Source of the DNA: a bacterium
Lineage (GTDB): Bacteria; Bacteroidota; Ignavibacteria; Kapaibacteriales; UBA7675
Assembly (NCBI GenBank): GCA_030430495.1
Contig: JAUIKM010000002.1
Span: forward strand, 186,001-250,000
Direction of reading: 5' to 3'
DNA length: 64,000 nucleotides
This document shows positions 29,552 through 38,347 of the stretch, piece after piece (within the stretch, counting starts at the first letter, position 1; each line of letters opens with the position of its first letter). The notes below the pieces were generated by a model. That model saw nothing but the letters and a program-made list of their open reading frames with translations, was not told the DNA's origin and ran no database searches. A program made the position numbers and the translations under genes.

Positions 29552-32389
29552 ATGCCCCGTTTGTTCCTGATCGATGCAATGTCTCTTGTCTTCCGCGCCT
29601 ATCACGCCATGTCGCGCTCCGGTTTGTCGACGCCCGACGGCGAGCCGACGGGGGCGGTCTTTGGATTTGCGAACATCATTTCCACCATCATCGACAACGA
29701 AAAACCCGACTATCTTTCAGTCGTGTTCGACACCGCCGCGCCGACCTTTCGCCACGAACAATACGAAGAATACAAAGCCAACCGGCCCGATTTCCCCGAA
29801 GACCTCGTTCCGCAGGTTAAACGCATCAAAGAAATGATCGACCTGCTGGGCTATTGCCGCGTGGAACGCGACGGCTACGAGGCCGACGATATTATCGGCA
29901 CCATGACAAAATGGGCCGTCGAACACGACCTGGACGTCTTCTGCGTAACCTCCGACAAGGACTACATGCAGCTCGTCAGCGACCGCGTTAAACTCTTCCG
30001 CCCGACCGGCAAAGGCGCGGGCGACTACGAAGTGGTCGATATCGAAGGCGTCGCCAAAAAATTCGGCGTGGCGCCGGAACGCGTCATCGACGTGCAGGCG
30101 CTGATCGGCGACTCCGTCGACAACGTGCCGGGCGTTAAAGGCATCGGCGAAAAAACGGCCATTCCACTGATCCAGGAATTTGGTTCGCTCGAAAATCTCT
30201 ACGAGAATCTCGACAAGGTGCAGCGCGCCGCCGTGTTGAAAAAACTCGAAGCCGACCGCGACAACGCCTTCATGTCCAAGGAACTCGTCACCATTGATGT
30301 TAACGTGCCGATAGAAGTCGACATAAACGGCTGTAAACTGCGCGACAAGGACGTGGACGGACTTAAACAACTCTTTTCCACGCTGAACTTCCGTCGCATG
30401 ATTCCGCAGCGCTTCGGCATCGACATGGACGGCGACGGCGAGGCGGACGCAAACGGCGCAACGACAGGGCAGGCCGGACCGGACACGCTGGACGGGGTCG
30501 ACCACAACTACCTCTTGTTGGACTCGCTCGCAAAGATTCGCGCAGCAATTAAACAACTGGCCGATGTGAAGATGCTCGCTTTTGATACGGAGACCACGGG
30601 CCTCGATCCAATGTCGTGCGACCTGGTTGGAGTCTCGTTCGCCGCCAAAGCGGGTGAAGCTTATTACATTCCGCTGTTTCGCCCGCGCGAGGACATCGCC
30701 GGATTCGACGAGTTAAACATCCCGGAGACGGAAGAAGAGTCGGACAGCGGCACGCTTTTTGCCGAAGACAGCAAACCCGTGCACCAGTACAACGAGTGCC
30801 GCGCCGTGCTGGAATTGTTAAAGCCGCTGCTCGAAGATCCGGCCGTCGGCAAAATCGGGCAGAATATCAAATACGATCTGCTGGTGCTTAAACGCTACGG
30901 CATCGACGCGGCGCCGGTCGCCTTCGACACGATGCTGGCCAGCTACGTGCTCAACGCCGACAACAAACACGGCATGGACGAGCTTTCGCGCGTGTGGTTA
31001 AACTACCAGCCGATTTCGATCACGACATTGATCGGTGAAAAAAAGAGCACGCAGAAGTCGATGAGCGAAGTGCCGGTGGCCGACGTGGCGAAATACGCCG
31101 CCGAAGACGCCGACATCACCTGGCGGCTCTACGAAAAACTGCGGGACAAACTGCGCGAAGACAAGCTGGAAGAACTGGCGCGCAGCACCGAATTTGATCT
31201 GGTGCTGCCGCTGACGCAGATGGAGTTTAACGGCGTCGGCATCGACCCCGAAGCGCTTAAACAATTCAGCGTCGAGCTGGGCGAATTGATCGAAGGCAAA
31301 AAGGCCGAAATCTACGAGGAAGCCGGCAGCGAGTTTAATATCGATTCGCCCAAACAGTTAAGTGAGATACTCTTCGACAAAATGGGCATCCCGCCGGTCA
31401 AAAAGACCAAGACGGGCTTCAGTACCGACTCGTCCGTGCTGGAAGAACTGGCGCACAGTTTTCCGATCGCCACCCTGGTGCAGGATTATCGCCAGATGAC
31501 CAAACTGCGCTCGACCTATGTCGACGCGCTGCCGAAGATGATCAATGCAAAAACCGGGCGCATTCACACGACGTACAACCAGACGGTGGCCAGCACGGGG
31601 CGTCTTTCATCGACCGATCCGAATCTGCAGAATATTCCGATCCGCACGGAGCTGGGGCGGCGCATACGCCAGGCGTTCATTCCGGCGGAAGGATCAAAGA
31701 TTCTCTCGGCCGACTATTCGCAGATCGAGCTGCGCATCATGGCGCACATCTGCGGCGACGAGACGTTGACGCACGCCTTCCAGAACGGACTGGACATTCA
31801 CGCGGCGACGGCGGCGAACCTGTTCGGCGTGGCACTGGAGGATGTGGACACGGAGATGCGCCGCCGCGCCAAGACGGTGAACTTCGGGCTCATGTACGGA
31901 CTCGGAGCCTTTGGGCTCGCGCAGCGACTCGGCATCTCGCGCACGGAAGGCAAGGAGATTATCGACGCCTACTTCAACAAATACCCGCGCATCAAGGAAT
32001 ACATCGACTCGTCGATAGCCGCCGCCGGCGAAAAAGGCTACGGCGAGACGCTGCTTGGACGAAGACGATATTTCCCGAATATCAAGGCGAGCAACCGCGC
32101 GCTGCGCAGCGCCGCCGAACGCGCCGCAATCAACATGCCGATCCAGGGCAGCGCCGCCGACATGTTAAAACTCGCCACAGTCACGATCTACCGCGAAATG
32201 AAAGAGCGCAATATGAAGTCGCTGATGATGCTGCAGGTGCACGATGAACTTGTGTTTGAAGTGCCGCGGCAGGAACTCGACGAACTGAACGATCTGGTGA
32301 AAACGCGCATGGAAAGCGCCATGCCGATCGGCAATGTGCCGGTGGAAGTTAACATCGGCATCGGCGACAACTGGGACGAGGCACACTGA
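29552..32389 (+). CDS. polA: DNA polymerase I with 5'-3' and 3'-5' exonuclease domains
   Basis: A 945-aa family A polymerase for Okazaki-fragment maturation and repair. The 5'-nuclease domain is at about residues 1-290 (LFLIDAMSLVFRAYHAM, GYEADDIIGT, DSVDNVPGVKGIGEKTA). The proofreading domain appears intact (LAFDTETTGLDP and YAAEDADITWRLY). The polymerase has DYSQIELRIMAHI, RRRAKTVNFGLMYGL and LQVHDELVFEV. The ATG at 29552 (MPRLFLIDAM) is favoured over a longer frame running back through coaE. TTAA words are dense between about 29815 and 31370 and nearly absent elsewhere in the gene. Confidence 0.97.
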   Translation: MPRLFLIDAMSLVFRAYHAMSRSGLSTPDGEPTGAVFGFANIISTIIDNEKPDYLSVVFDTAAPTFRHEQYEEYKANRPDFPEDLVPQVKRIKEMIDLLGYCRVERDGYEADDIIGTMTKWAVEHDLDVFCVTSDKDYMQLVSDRVKLFRPTGKGAGDYEVVDIEGVAKKFGVAPERVIDVQALIGDSVDNVPGVKGIGEKTAIPLIQEFGSLENLYENLDKVQRAAVLKKLEADRDNAFMSKELVTIDVNVPIEVDINGCKLRDKDVDGLKQLFSTLNFRRMIPQRFGIDMDGDGEADANGATTGQAGPDTLDGVDHNYLLLDSLAKIRAAIKQLADVKMLAFDTETTGLDPMSCDLVGVSFAAKAGEAYYIPLFRPREDIAGFDELNIPETEEESDSGTLFAEDSKPVHQYNECRAVLELLKPLLEDPAVGKIGQNIKYDLLVLKRYGIDAAPVAFDTMLASYVLNADNKHGMDELSRVWLNYQPISITTLIGEKKSTQKSMSEVPVADVAKYAAEDADITWRLYEKLRDKLREDKLEELARSTEFDLVLPLTQMEFNGVGIDPEALKQFSVELGELIEGKKAEIYEEAGSEFNIDSPKQLSEILFDKMGIPPVKKTKTGFSTDSSVLEELAHSFPIATLVQDYRQMTKLRSTYVDALPKMINAKTGRIHTTYNQTVASTGRLSSTDPNLQNIPIRTELGRRIRQAFIPAEGSKILSADYSQIELRIMAHICGDETLTHAFQNGLDIHAATAANLFGVALEDVDTEMRRRAKTVNFGLMYGLGAFGLAQRLGISRTEGKEIIDAYFNKYPRIKEYIDSSIAAAGEKGYGETLLGRRRYFPNIKASNRALRSAAERAAINMPIQGSAADMLKLATVTIYREMKERNMKSLMMLQVHDELVFEVPRQELDELNDLVKTRMESAMPIGNVPVEVNIGIGDNWDEAH

Positions 32390-32422
32390 CCTTGCCCCAA
32401 ATTGCACACGGCCCGCTTCGAC

Positions 32423-32464
32423 TCCGTCGCACCGTCAGGGAAAAACCTGAGGCGCGGCGACGGA
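32423..32464. terminator. Hairpin between convergent polA and cdsA
   Basis: TCCGTCGC (32423-32430) pairs with GCGACGGA (32457-32464), with an inner TCAGG/CCTGA stem. There is no T run, so termination is inferred from position. Confidence 0.5.
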
Positions 32465-32480
32465 CAGCTTCCACCACGCC

Positions 32481-32506
32481 GACTAACAAGAATGGATTTG
32501 GAAAGG
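32481..32506 (+). repeat. Dispersed element copy between polA and cdsA
   Basis: GACTAACAAGAATGGATTTG followed by GAAAGG is in the same orientation as polA and 92 nt past its stop. It is closely similar to the copy at the pdxB stop (42602-42630, minus strand). Confidence 0.6.
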
Positions 32507-32534
32507 CGCAGAAAGAGGATCGGCGCTTCGGGGA

Positions 32535-33437
32535 CTAGACGCTTGTGAAGAGCAGAAAGAGACAGACGTAAATGTAGACGAGCGGTGCGACAAAGAGCAC
32601 GCTGTCGGAGCGGTCCAGAATGCCGCCGTGACCCGGAATGAGGTTGGAGCTGTCCTTGACGCCCGCGTCGCGTTTAAGCAGAGACTCCGCCAGGTCGCCC
32701 AGTTGACCGGCCGCGCCGATAAGACCGCCGACGATGATGGCGTGCCAGACGGGCAGGACGGGCAGGAAAATGTACGACATCACCGTGAAAAACACGATTG
32801 AACCGACAAAACCGCTCAGCGCGCCCTCCCAGGATTTTTTCGGACTGATGCGTTCGAAGAGTTTATGGCGACCGAATTTGGAGCCGATAAAGTAGGCCGC
32901 CGTGTCGCAGGTCCAGATGGCGCCGAGCATGTTAAGTACCAGCCACATGCCGTAGGTGTCGGGAAAGGTCGTGGGGTCGCCGCCGCCGGCGTCGAAGCGC
33001 AGCCAGGGCGCTTCAAACAAGGTGCGCAAACCGATCAGGCTCTCCATGCCGAGCGAGACGTAGAGCACGCCGAAGACGGTAACGCTGACGTTGACGATGG
33101 CGTTGGGACGCGCGCGCCAGAGTTCCATCGATAAAACGACGATGGTGAACAGGAGCAGAATGGAAATGAGCAGAAAGAGGCGCGCGCCTTCGTGGGCGGC
33201 CAGGCCGTACAGGTCGCCGGTGAACTGCAGAATAAAACCCGCCGCGATGCCGGCGGTATAACCCGCCACGCGATTGCCGCGCGCCTTGTTTTCGGCCATT
33301 TGATAGAACTCGGACAGACCCATCAGTGCGATGACCTGCACAAAGGCAAAAAACCACCAGCCGCCCAGGATAATTGTCGCCACAATGATGGGCGCGCCGA
33401 TTATCCCCACCAGAATACGCTTGGTCACATTGCTCAC
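32535..33437 (-). CDS. cdsA: Phosphatidate cytidylyltransferase
   Basis: A 300-aa inner-membrane enzyme that makes CDP-diacylglycerol from CTP and phosphatidate, the entry to phospholipid synthesis. About eight hydrophobic segments are visible. The family signature near the C-terminus reads LIPGHGGILDRSDS, where two aspartates bind metal. KKSWEGALSGFVGS precedes it. Translation probably starts at a GTG (33437). It is the downstream partner of the DUF547 gene, 49 nt away on the same strand, though no functional link is known. Confidence 0.95.
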   Translation of the reverse strand: MSNVTKRILVGIIGAPIIVATIILGGWWFFAFVQVIALMGLSEFYQMAENKARGNRVAGYTAGIAAGFILQFTGDLYGLAAHEGARLFLLISILLLFTIVVLSMELWRARPNAIVNVSVTVFGVLYVSLGMESLIGLRTLFEAPWLRFDAGGGDPTTFPDTYGMWLVLNMLGAIWTCDTAAYFIGSKFGRHKLFERISPKKSWEGALSGFVGSIVFFTVMSYIFLPVLPVWHAIIVGGLIGAAGQLGDLAESLLKRDAGVKDSSNLIPGHGGILDRSDSVLFVAPLVYIYVCLFLLFTSV

Positions 33438-33486
33438 GTTGATCGCCCGCCGCTCTTCTCGATTGTTTCCTGTGCAAAAATAGGCT

Positions 33487-34353
33487 TTACTCGTTCAGAG
33501 ACCAATCGTAGTCGAGGAATTCGATGTCGGGAAAGCCATTGCGCGCCTCCGCGGCGGCGTTGCGGGCGGTCGCGGGGAAGTAGGGCAGCACCGCGCGGGC
33601 CATGGCTTCCCGCGACGCGCCGAAGTCGGATTCGTACCAGTCGAAAATCTTTGAAAGATAGAGAACGCCCGCCGCGGCGTCGTAGCGATTTTTGTTCGTG
33701 TCGGCGCACCAGACGCGCATGTTGTCGTCCAGCTGACTGTCCAGCCGCGCGGCCGCATAGGCTTCGTTGCGCAGCGGCGGGCACGAAACCGAGGCGCAGA
33801 CGACGGCGGCGTGAATGCGGAAGTCGGCGAACCGCTGGCGCAATATCTCGTGCTCAACCTTGTTGAGCGTGTATTCGCTGCCGTCAATCTCAAATTCGTA
33901 GCTGTCCCAGACGCTCAGCCCAAGGGGCACGGAGATGTAAAGACTGCCCAGAAAGTGCAGGTCGTTGATGCTCTCGACCGGATAGTTGTCGCAGATCAGT
34001 TTGAGCGTGAAGGCGTTGTAGACGTTGACCCAATAGGACTTCACCGCATTTGAGTCGACGAGCTGTTGCGGCCGCACGCGCGCCAGGCTGTCGCAGACCT
34101 GCGGCAGGCGCGGGTCGTCTTTCATGCGGCGGTAATCGACATGCCCGCCGCGCACATGCTCGCGCAGCAGCGCGGTGAACAGATCGTCCGCGGCGGTCGC
34201 GGCCGTGTCGCGCGGCCTTTGTGTTTGCGCTGCGGGGATGTCCGCCGCGGGGGCGTCGCAGGCCGGCAGCAGCGCACCCAGGAAGATGAGCAGATGCAGC
34301 GCGACGCGCCGTGGCCGCCGACGTCTGCGCCGTATTTTTACCATGTCGTGCAT
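33487..34353 (-). CDS. DUF547 lipoprotein
   Basis: 288 aa. A basic N-terminus and hydrophobic stretch end in a lipobox (LLPAC), so the mature protein is probably lipid-anchored. The DUF547 domain (about residues 60-230) carries SYWVNVYNAFTLKLI, YTLNKVEHEILRQRF and VCASVSCPPLRNEAY. These include the conserved histidine and cysteines whose arrangement has been compared with cysteine peptidases. Function is unknown. It lies divergent from the dehydrogenase-like gene, separated by a 52-bp gap that must hold both promoters. Confidence 0.85.
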   Translation of the reverse strand: MHDMVKIRRRRRRPRRVALHLLIFLGALLPACDAPAADIPAAQTQRPRDTAATAADDLFTALLREHVRGGHVDYRRMKDDPRLPQVCDSLARVRPQQLVDSNAVKSYWVNVYNAFTLKLICDNYPVESINDLHFLGSLYISVPLGLSVWDSYEFEIDGSEYTLNKVEHEILRQRFADFRIHAAVVCASVSCPPLRNEAYAAARLDSQLDDNMRVWCADTNKNRYDAAAGVLYLSKIFDWYESDFGASREAMARAVLPYFPATARNAAAEARNGFPDIEFLDYDWSLNE

Positions 34354-34405
34354 TTGTCCTAAGTTTGCGGATTATTATTCACGATCGTGCAAGTTCGGGC
34401 ATTTT

Positions 34406-35227
34406 ATGGATATTCACACACTTCCGGCTTCGCTGCCGCATGTTGTCATCGTCGATGCGGATCAGCGTCAGTCGTCGGTTGACCTGGCCAAAAAAATGAT
34501 CGGGGCCGGATTGGGCTTCACCTACATCGCTCCCGAGCCGGAGTTGCTGCCCGACAACGTGCGCAAACACTGGCGCGAGACCGCTTTTGACCTGGACAAA
34601 AACATCGGAATTATCGTCGATATGACCTGGAGCGTCCCGCTGACGGACGACACCATTCTGATTCTGAACGACGTCGACCTGGACGCGCCGCCGCTGATTC
34701 TGACGACCAACGCCAATGAGACGACGGGGTCGGCGAGCGAACTCCTGCCCGAGTTTGACTTTATCGGCTTCAACGGCCTGCCGGGTTTTTTCCCGCTGGG
34801 CACGTCCGTGGAAGTGGCGCCGCCGCGCGGGGCACATCCGGAGGCGCTGGCGATGGCCAAACGCTTTTTCCGCACGCTGGGTTTCGAGGTCGAGTTAATA
34901 GAAGACCGTCCCGGCTACGTGCTGCCGCGCATCATCAGCATGATTATCAATGAGGCGGCTTTCTGCGTGATGGAAGGCGTGGCCGAACCGGAAGCCATCG
35001 ATACGGCAATGAAACTGGGCACCAATTATCCCAGGGGGCCGCTGGCCTGGGCCGACGAAATCGGCATCGACGTCGTAACGACCATCCTGATAATGCTGGA
35101 AAGCGAGTACCGCCAGGAGCGCTACCGTCCCTGCCAGCTTCTGCTGCAGATGACGCACAACAGCGAACTGGGCGTCGTTTCCGGCTCCGGTTTTTACGAA
35201 CACCCCGGCGCGGTCGGCGAGCTTTGA
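34406..35227 (+). CDS. 3-hydroxyacyl-CoA dehydrogenase-like protein with degenerate NAD site
   Basis: 273 aa. The C-terminal half matches the 3-hydroxyacyl-CoA dehydrogenase helical domain (DRPGYVLPRIISMIINEAAF, MKLGTNYPRGPLAWADEIG). The middle keeps TTNANETTGSASELLPEF, the usual catalytic-region TNTSS-type segment. In contrast, the N-terminus HVVIVDADQRQSSVDLA lacks the GxGxxG dinucleotide loop, so NAD binding and activity are doubtful. The short family may have a different role in fatty-acid or hydroxyacid metabolism. Its stop overlaps the phosphatase start (TGATG). Confidence 0.75.
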   Translation: MDIHTLPASLPHVVIVDADQRQSSVDLAKKMIGAGLGFTYIAPEPELLPDNVRKHWRETAFDLDKNIGIIVDMTWSVPLTDDTILILNDVDLDAPPLILTTNANETTGSASELLPEFDFIGFNGLPGFFPLGTSVEVAPPRGAHPEALAMAKRFFRTLGFEVELIEDRPGYVLPRIISMIINEAAFCVMEGVAEPEAIDTAMKLGTNYPRGPLAWADEIGIDVVTTILIMLESEYRQERYRPCQLLLQMTHNSELGVVSGSGFYEHPGAVGEL

Positions 35228-35961
35228 TGAGCGTCCGCGAGGAGGGCGCAGCGCCCGTTTACGTTTTCTGCGATTTTGACGGGACGATAGCGCGCGACGA
35301 TATCGGCGATGCGATTGTGCGCCGCTTTGGCGATTTTGACCGCCTGCACGCCGAGCTGATGGACGGCAAACTGAGCGTGGCGCAGTATTGGCGCGCCTCG
35401 CTCGCGACTTTTCCCGCCGGATTGCGGCAGGGCGACGTGGATGATTTCACACGCGACTTCCAGCTGGACGCGTACTTTGCGCGTTTTGTGGAATTCTGTC
35501 GCCGGCGACGCTGGCCTCTGACGGTGGTGAGCGACGGCTTTGAAAATTACATTCGTCCTATGCTGGCCGCGGCCGGGCTGGACGATCTGCCTGTATTCGC
35601 CAACCGCGCCCTGTTTACCGGGGACGCCGCCCCGACGGCGCACTTTCCCAATGCCGACGAGGCCTGCGGCTGTTTCTGCGCTTCCTGCAAGCGCAACGTC
35701 CTCATCACGCAGATTCCCGACGATGCGATCGTCATCTACGTCGGCGACGGACTTTCGGACACCTGCGCGGCGGAGCATGCCGACGTGATTTTTGCGCGCG
35801 ACAGGCTGGCGGCGTACTGCAACCGGGAGCGGTTGCCGCATTTTCCCTTCAACAGTTTTTTCGACGTCATCGCGCTGCTGGAGACCACTCTGGCCGGCCG
35901 CGGGTTGCAGTTGCGTCACCAGGCGCAGCTCAAACGCCGTCGCGCGTTCATCAGCGAGTAG
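35227..35961 (+). CDS. HAD-superfamily phosphatase (MtnX-like)
   Basis: A 244-aa soluble HAD phosphatase. Motif I is VFCDFDGTIARDD, motif II is the serine in VVSDGFENYI, and motif IV is YVGDGLSDTCAAEHAD. A cysteine cluster (CGCFCASCKR) sits between motifs II and IV, as in MtnX-type enzymes, where it may bind metal. The fold and motifs are secure; assignment to methionine salvage is not, since no other mtn gene is nearby. The ATG at 35227 overlaps the preceding stop. Confidence 0.82.
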   Translation: MSVREEGAAPVYVFCDFDGTIARDDIGDAIVRRFGDFDRLHAELMDGKLSVAQYWRASLATFPAGLRQGDVDDFTRDFQLDAYFARFVEFCRRRRWPLTVVSDGFENYIRPMLAAAGLDDLPVFANRALFTGDAAPTAHFPNADEACGCFCASCKRNVLITQIPDDAIVIYVGDGLSDTCAAEHADVIFARDRLAAYCNRERLPHFPFNSFFDVIALLETTLAGRGLQLRHQAQLKRRRAFISE

Positions 35962-36883
35962 ACTTTCGACGATTGTGCCTTTGTGTTGAGCGTTAAAGCG
36001 CGGGATAAGTATTTGCCTGCGGTGGCGCTGTCGCGAGCGGGTTATGCGCTGCGATTATGCACGCAATTTGCCCGTTCAACCACGCTGTGTGGCCGTTCGC
36101 GTTTTTGCGCTTGTACAGGTCTTGAGCGTGCGGCATGTTGCATGCGTCGGACCGTCCGGCTGCGCCGCAGAGGGGAGTCCCGCGCCGAGGGGTGGGATAG
36201 CCCGGAAGGACATGGGCAGGTGAAAAAACCACGGAAAACGAGGGGGCGTGCGGGTGTGCCCGCCGGTTGGCAGACGGAAAATTTTGGACAGGCGGCGGCG
36301 GGGTGGCGACCCTTTTAAGGGTCCAAAAACCGCTGTTTAAGTCGCCAGGGCGCCGGACTCTTTTTGTCGGAGGTCGCGGCGAGGTAGCTTCACCCGCAGA
36401 ATAGTTGCCTGGCAGCAAATTCAACCCGAAAGCCGGTTCGTCTGCCGCGCTCTTTTTGTCGGAGATCGCGGCGAGGCAGCTTCACCCGCAAAATTAGTTG
36501 CCCAGGCAACAATCTTGTGTGTTTAATACGTTTAACACTCGATTTGCACTGATATTCTGATCGCTTTGAGTTCCTCGCTGCGCTCCTCACTCAGGCTCTT
36601 ATGACTTTTTTGTTTGTCGCGCGGTGAATTGTCGCTGAGGCTTGAGGCTGTTTAACATTTTTGATTCAAACGGGCTTGAAACGGGCGCTCATCAAACGCG
36701 TTGACGAGCAAAAGAAAAAAGCAAGCCGCCAAGTGAAACGCCGGAGGCGAAGCGCTCAGTCATCAAGTGCCAGGAGTACAGTTAAACAGAAGCCGCAAAG
36801 CCTTTTGGTGAGATGCCCGCCGGAAGGCCCCGGCATCAGGTCCCGCAGTTCTTGACAAAAGTGGTTGTGAGAAGGCATTAAAC
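35962..36883. other. Repeat-rich noncoding region
   Basis: About 920 bp with no supported gene; open frames here lack any family features. It contains the paired direct repeat at 36358-36512, a dispersed-element copy on the minus strand (36610-36618), a variant (GACGAGCAAAAG near 36702) and several GTTTAA words. It separates the + strand phosphatase from the minus-strand mreD end. Confidence 0.5.
36358..36512. repeat. Pair of about 61-bp direct repeats
   Basis: Unit 1 (36358-36418) and unit 2 (36450-36512) share CTCTTTTTGTCGGAG, CGCGGCGAGG and AGCTTCACCCGCA, with a few substitutions and small indels near the 3' ends. The offset is 92 nt. Both start with a sequence reminiscent of the dispersed element's complement (TTTTTGT..GTC). 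Confidence 0.8.
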
Positions 36884-37399
36884 TCAATACTGCGATTTGC
36901 GCGCCACAATCAACATCGGGATAACGCTGATAACCGTCGTGTACAGCGTCGCCGCAATGCCGTAGGTCGTGAACAGCGCCATGAAGTCCAGCTCCGTCGG
37001 CTCGATTAACAGAATGTGGTAAACCAGATTGTACACAAAAGCGCTCAAGGCAATGACGATGGGGAACTTGTAGCTGCCGACCGTCTGGCGGAAACGGCCC
37101 TCGCGGTAAAAATACCCCGCCAAAAAAACCGCCAGGATCGAAGCCATGGCGTTGACGCCCAGTAAAACATTGCCGATGACGTCGTAGGTTAAACCCGCCA
37201 GAAATGCCGCGCCCAGACCGACCAGCTGACCTTCCCGCAGCGCGACGGCAACCGTGAAAATCAGCAGGAAATTGGGGTAGATGTTTTCAAACGCAATCAA
37301 GGGAGACACGAGCAACTGCGCGATGGCCAGCAAGAGAATGGCGATTGCGTACGCAATGTATCGGATGAGCGGGGTATCGAAAATTGAACTGTCCGTCAC
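36884..37399 (-). CDS. mreD: Rod-shape determining protein MreD
   Basis: A 171-aa inner-membrane protein with five or six hydrophobic helices. It is part of the MreBCD elongasome that guides lateral peptidoglycan synthesis. The sequence is weakly conserved, as usual for MreD, but its length, the LTYDVIGNVLLGVNAMA segment and its position directly after mreC (30 nt) identify it. Confidence 0.9.
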   Translation of the reverse strand: MTDSSIFDTPLIRYIAYAIAILLLAIAQLLVSPLIAFENIYPNFLLIFTVAVALREGQLVGLGAAFLAGLTYDVIGNVLLGVNAMASILAVFLAGYFYREGRFRQTVGSYKFPIVIALSAFVYNLVYHILLIEPTELDFMALFTTYGIAATLYTTVISVIPMLIVARKSQY

Positions 37400-37429
37400 G
37401 ACCGGGCCTGGCTCCGCAATTACACAGAA

Positions 37430-38275
37430 TTAGTGGTTTTCGTTCAGCTCGGCCTGCAGCTGCCGGCGCAGTTCAACGCGTTCCGGATCGGGCATCTGCG
37501 TGCTGACAAAAACCTGTTCGAGCGTCTCGAAGTTAACAAATGGGCGCACCACGATTGTGCGGAAGAGCGAGGTGGCGTCGTCGCGCACTTCGCTGATACG
37601 GCCGACGACAATCCCCTCGGGAAATTTGGTGCTGAAACCGGAAGTGACGATGCGATCGCCGGCGGCGACGTCGAATGCTTTGGCCACCTTGTGCACCAGC
37701 AGGTTTTCGCCGCCTTCCCAGGTTAAAATTCCGTTGACGCGCGTGCTTTCCACCTGTACGGCCACGCGGCTGTCGGTGTCCACCAGCAGGCGCACCTGGC
37801 AATAATTGTCGCTGGCGGTGATAACTATGCCGACCAGACCGCGGTCCGTAATGACGGCCATGCCCGGGCTGATGCCGTCGTTCGTGCCGACGTCGAGCGT
37901 AATAAAGTTGTTCAGGCTGCTGGAGATGCGGCCGATGACTTCGGCGGAGATCACCGGGTATTCGCTGTTTTCTTTGAATTCCAGTGCGCGGCGCAGGCGT
38001 TCGTTCTCCACCACGGCGCGGCGCGATTTGGCATATTCGCGGCTCAGGTAGAGGTTGAGTTCGCGCAGCGCTTCGTTTTCGCTTTTGAGTTTGACCGGGT
38101 TGGGCACCCAGGAGAAGAGATTCTGTGCCACGCCGATTGTGCCGACGACGAGCGTGCGGAAACCGCGCAGTTCGGCCGGGTTGCCGACGCTCATGAGCGC
38201 GATGCAGATCACGATCAGGACGGAAAGCGTGATGTATTCCTTGAAGTTGACGACAAAACGCAGGAGTTTATACAT
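37430..38275 (-). CDS. mreC: Rod-shape determining protein MreC
   Basis: A 281-aa bitopic protein with an N-terminal helix (about residues 14-32), a coiled coil with LKSENEALRELNLYLSREYAK, and the beta-rich periplasmic MreC domain (ISSSLNNFITLDVGTNDGISPGMAVIT, VVGRISEV). It bridges MreB to the periplasmic synthesis machinery. It lies 72 nt after mreB and precedes mreD, in the standard order. Confidence 0.95.
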   Translation of the reverse strand: MYKLLRFVVNFKEYITLSVLIVICIALMSVGNPAELRGFRTLVVGTIGVAQNLFSWVPNPVKLKSENEALRELNLYLSREYAKSRRAVVENERLRRALEFKENSEYPVISAEVIGRISSSLNNFITLDVGTNDGISPGMAVITDRGLVGIVITASDNYCQVRLLVDTDSRVAVQVESTRVNGILTWEGGENLLVHKVAKAFDVAAGDRIVTSGFSTKFPEGIVVGRISEVRDDATSLFRTIVVRPFVNFETLEQVFVSTQMPDPERVELRRQLQAELNENH

Positions 38276-38347
38276 ACCGGTTACGCGACCGTTGTTTGCG
38301 GGTGGAGCGCGCCGCCTTCAGTGCGGCGGCATCCGTTGGACAAGGTA

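Noticed and set aside
35983-36424. Open frames of 111 and 143 codons on opposite strands
   Set aside because: They lie in a repeat-bearing noncoding stretch and encode arginine/cysteine-rich peptides without family features.
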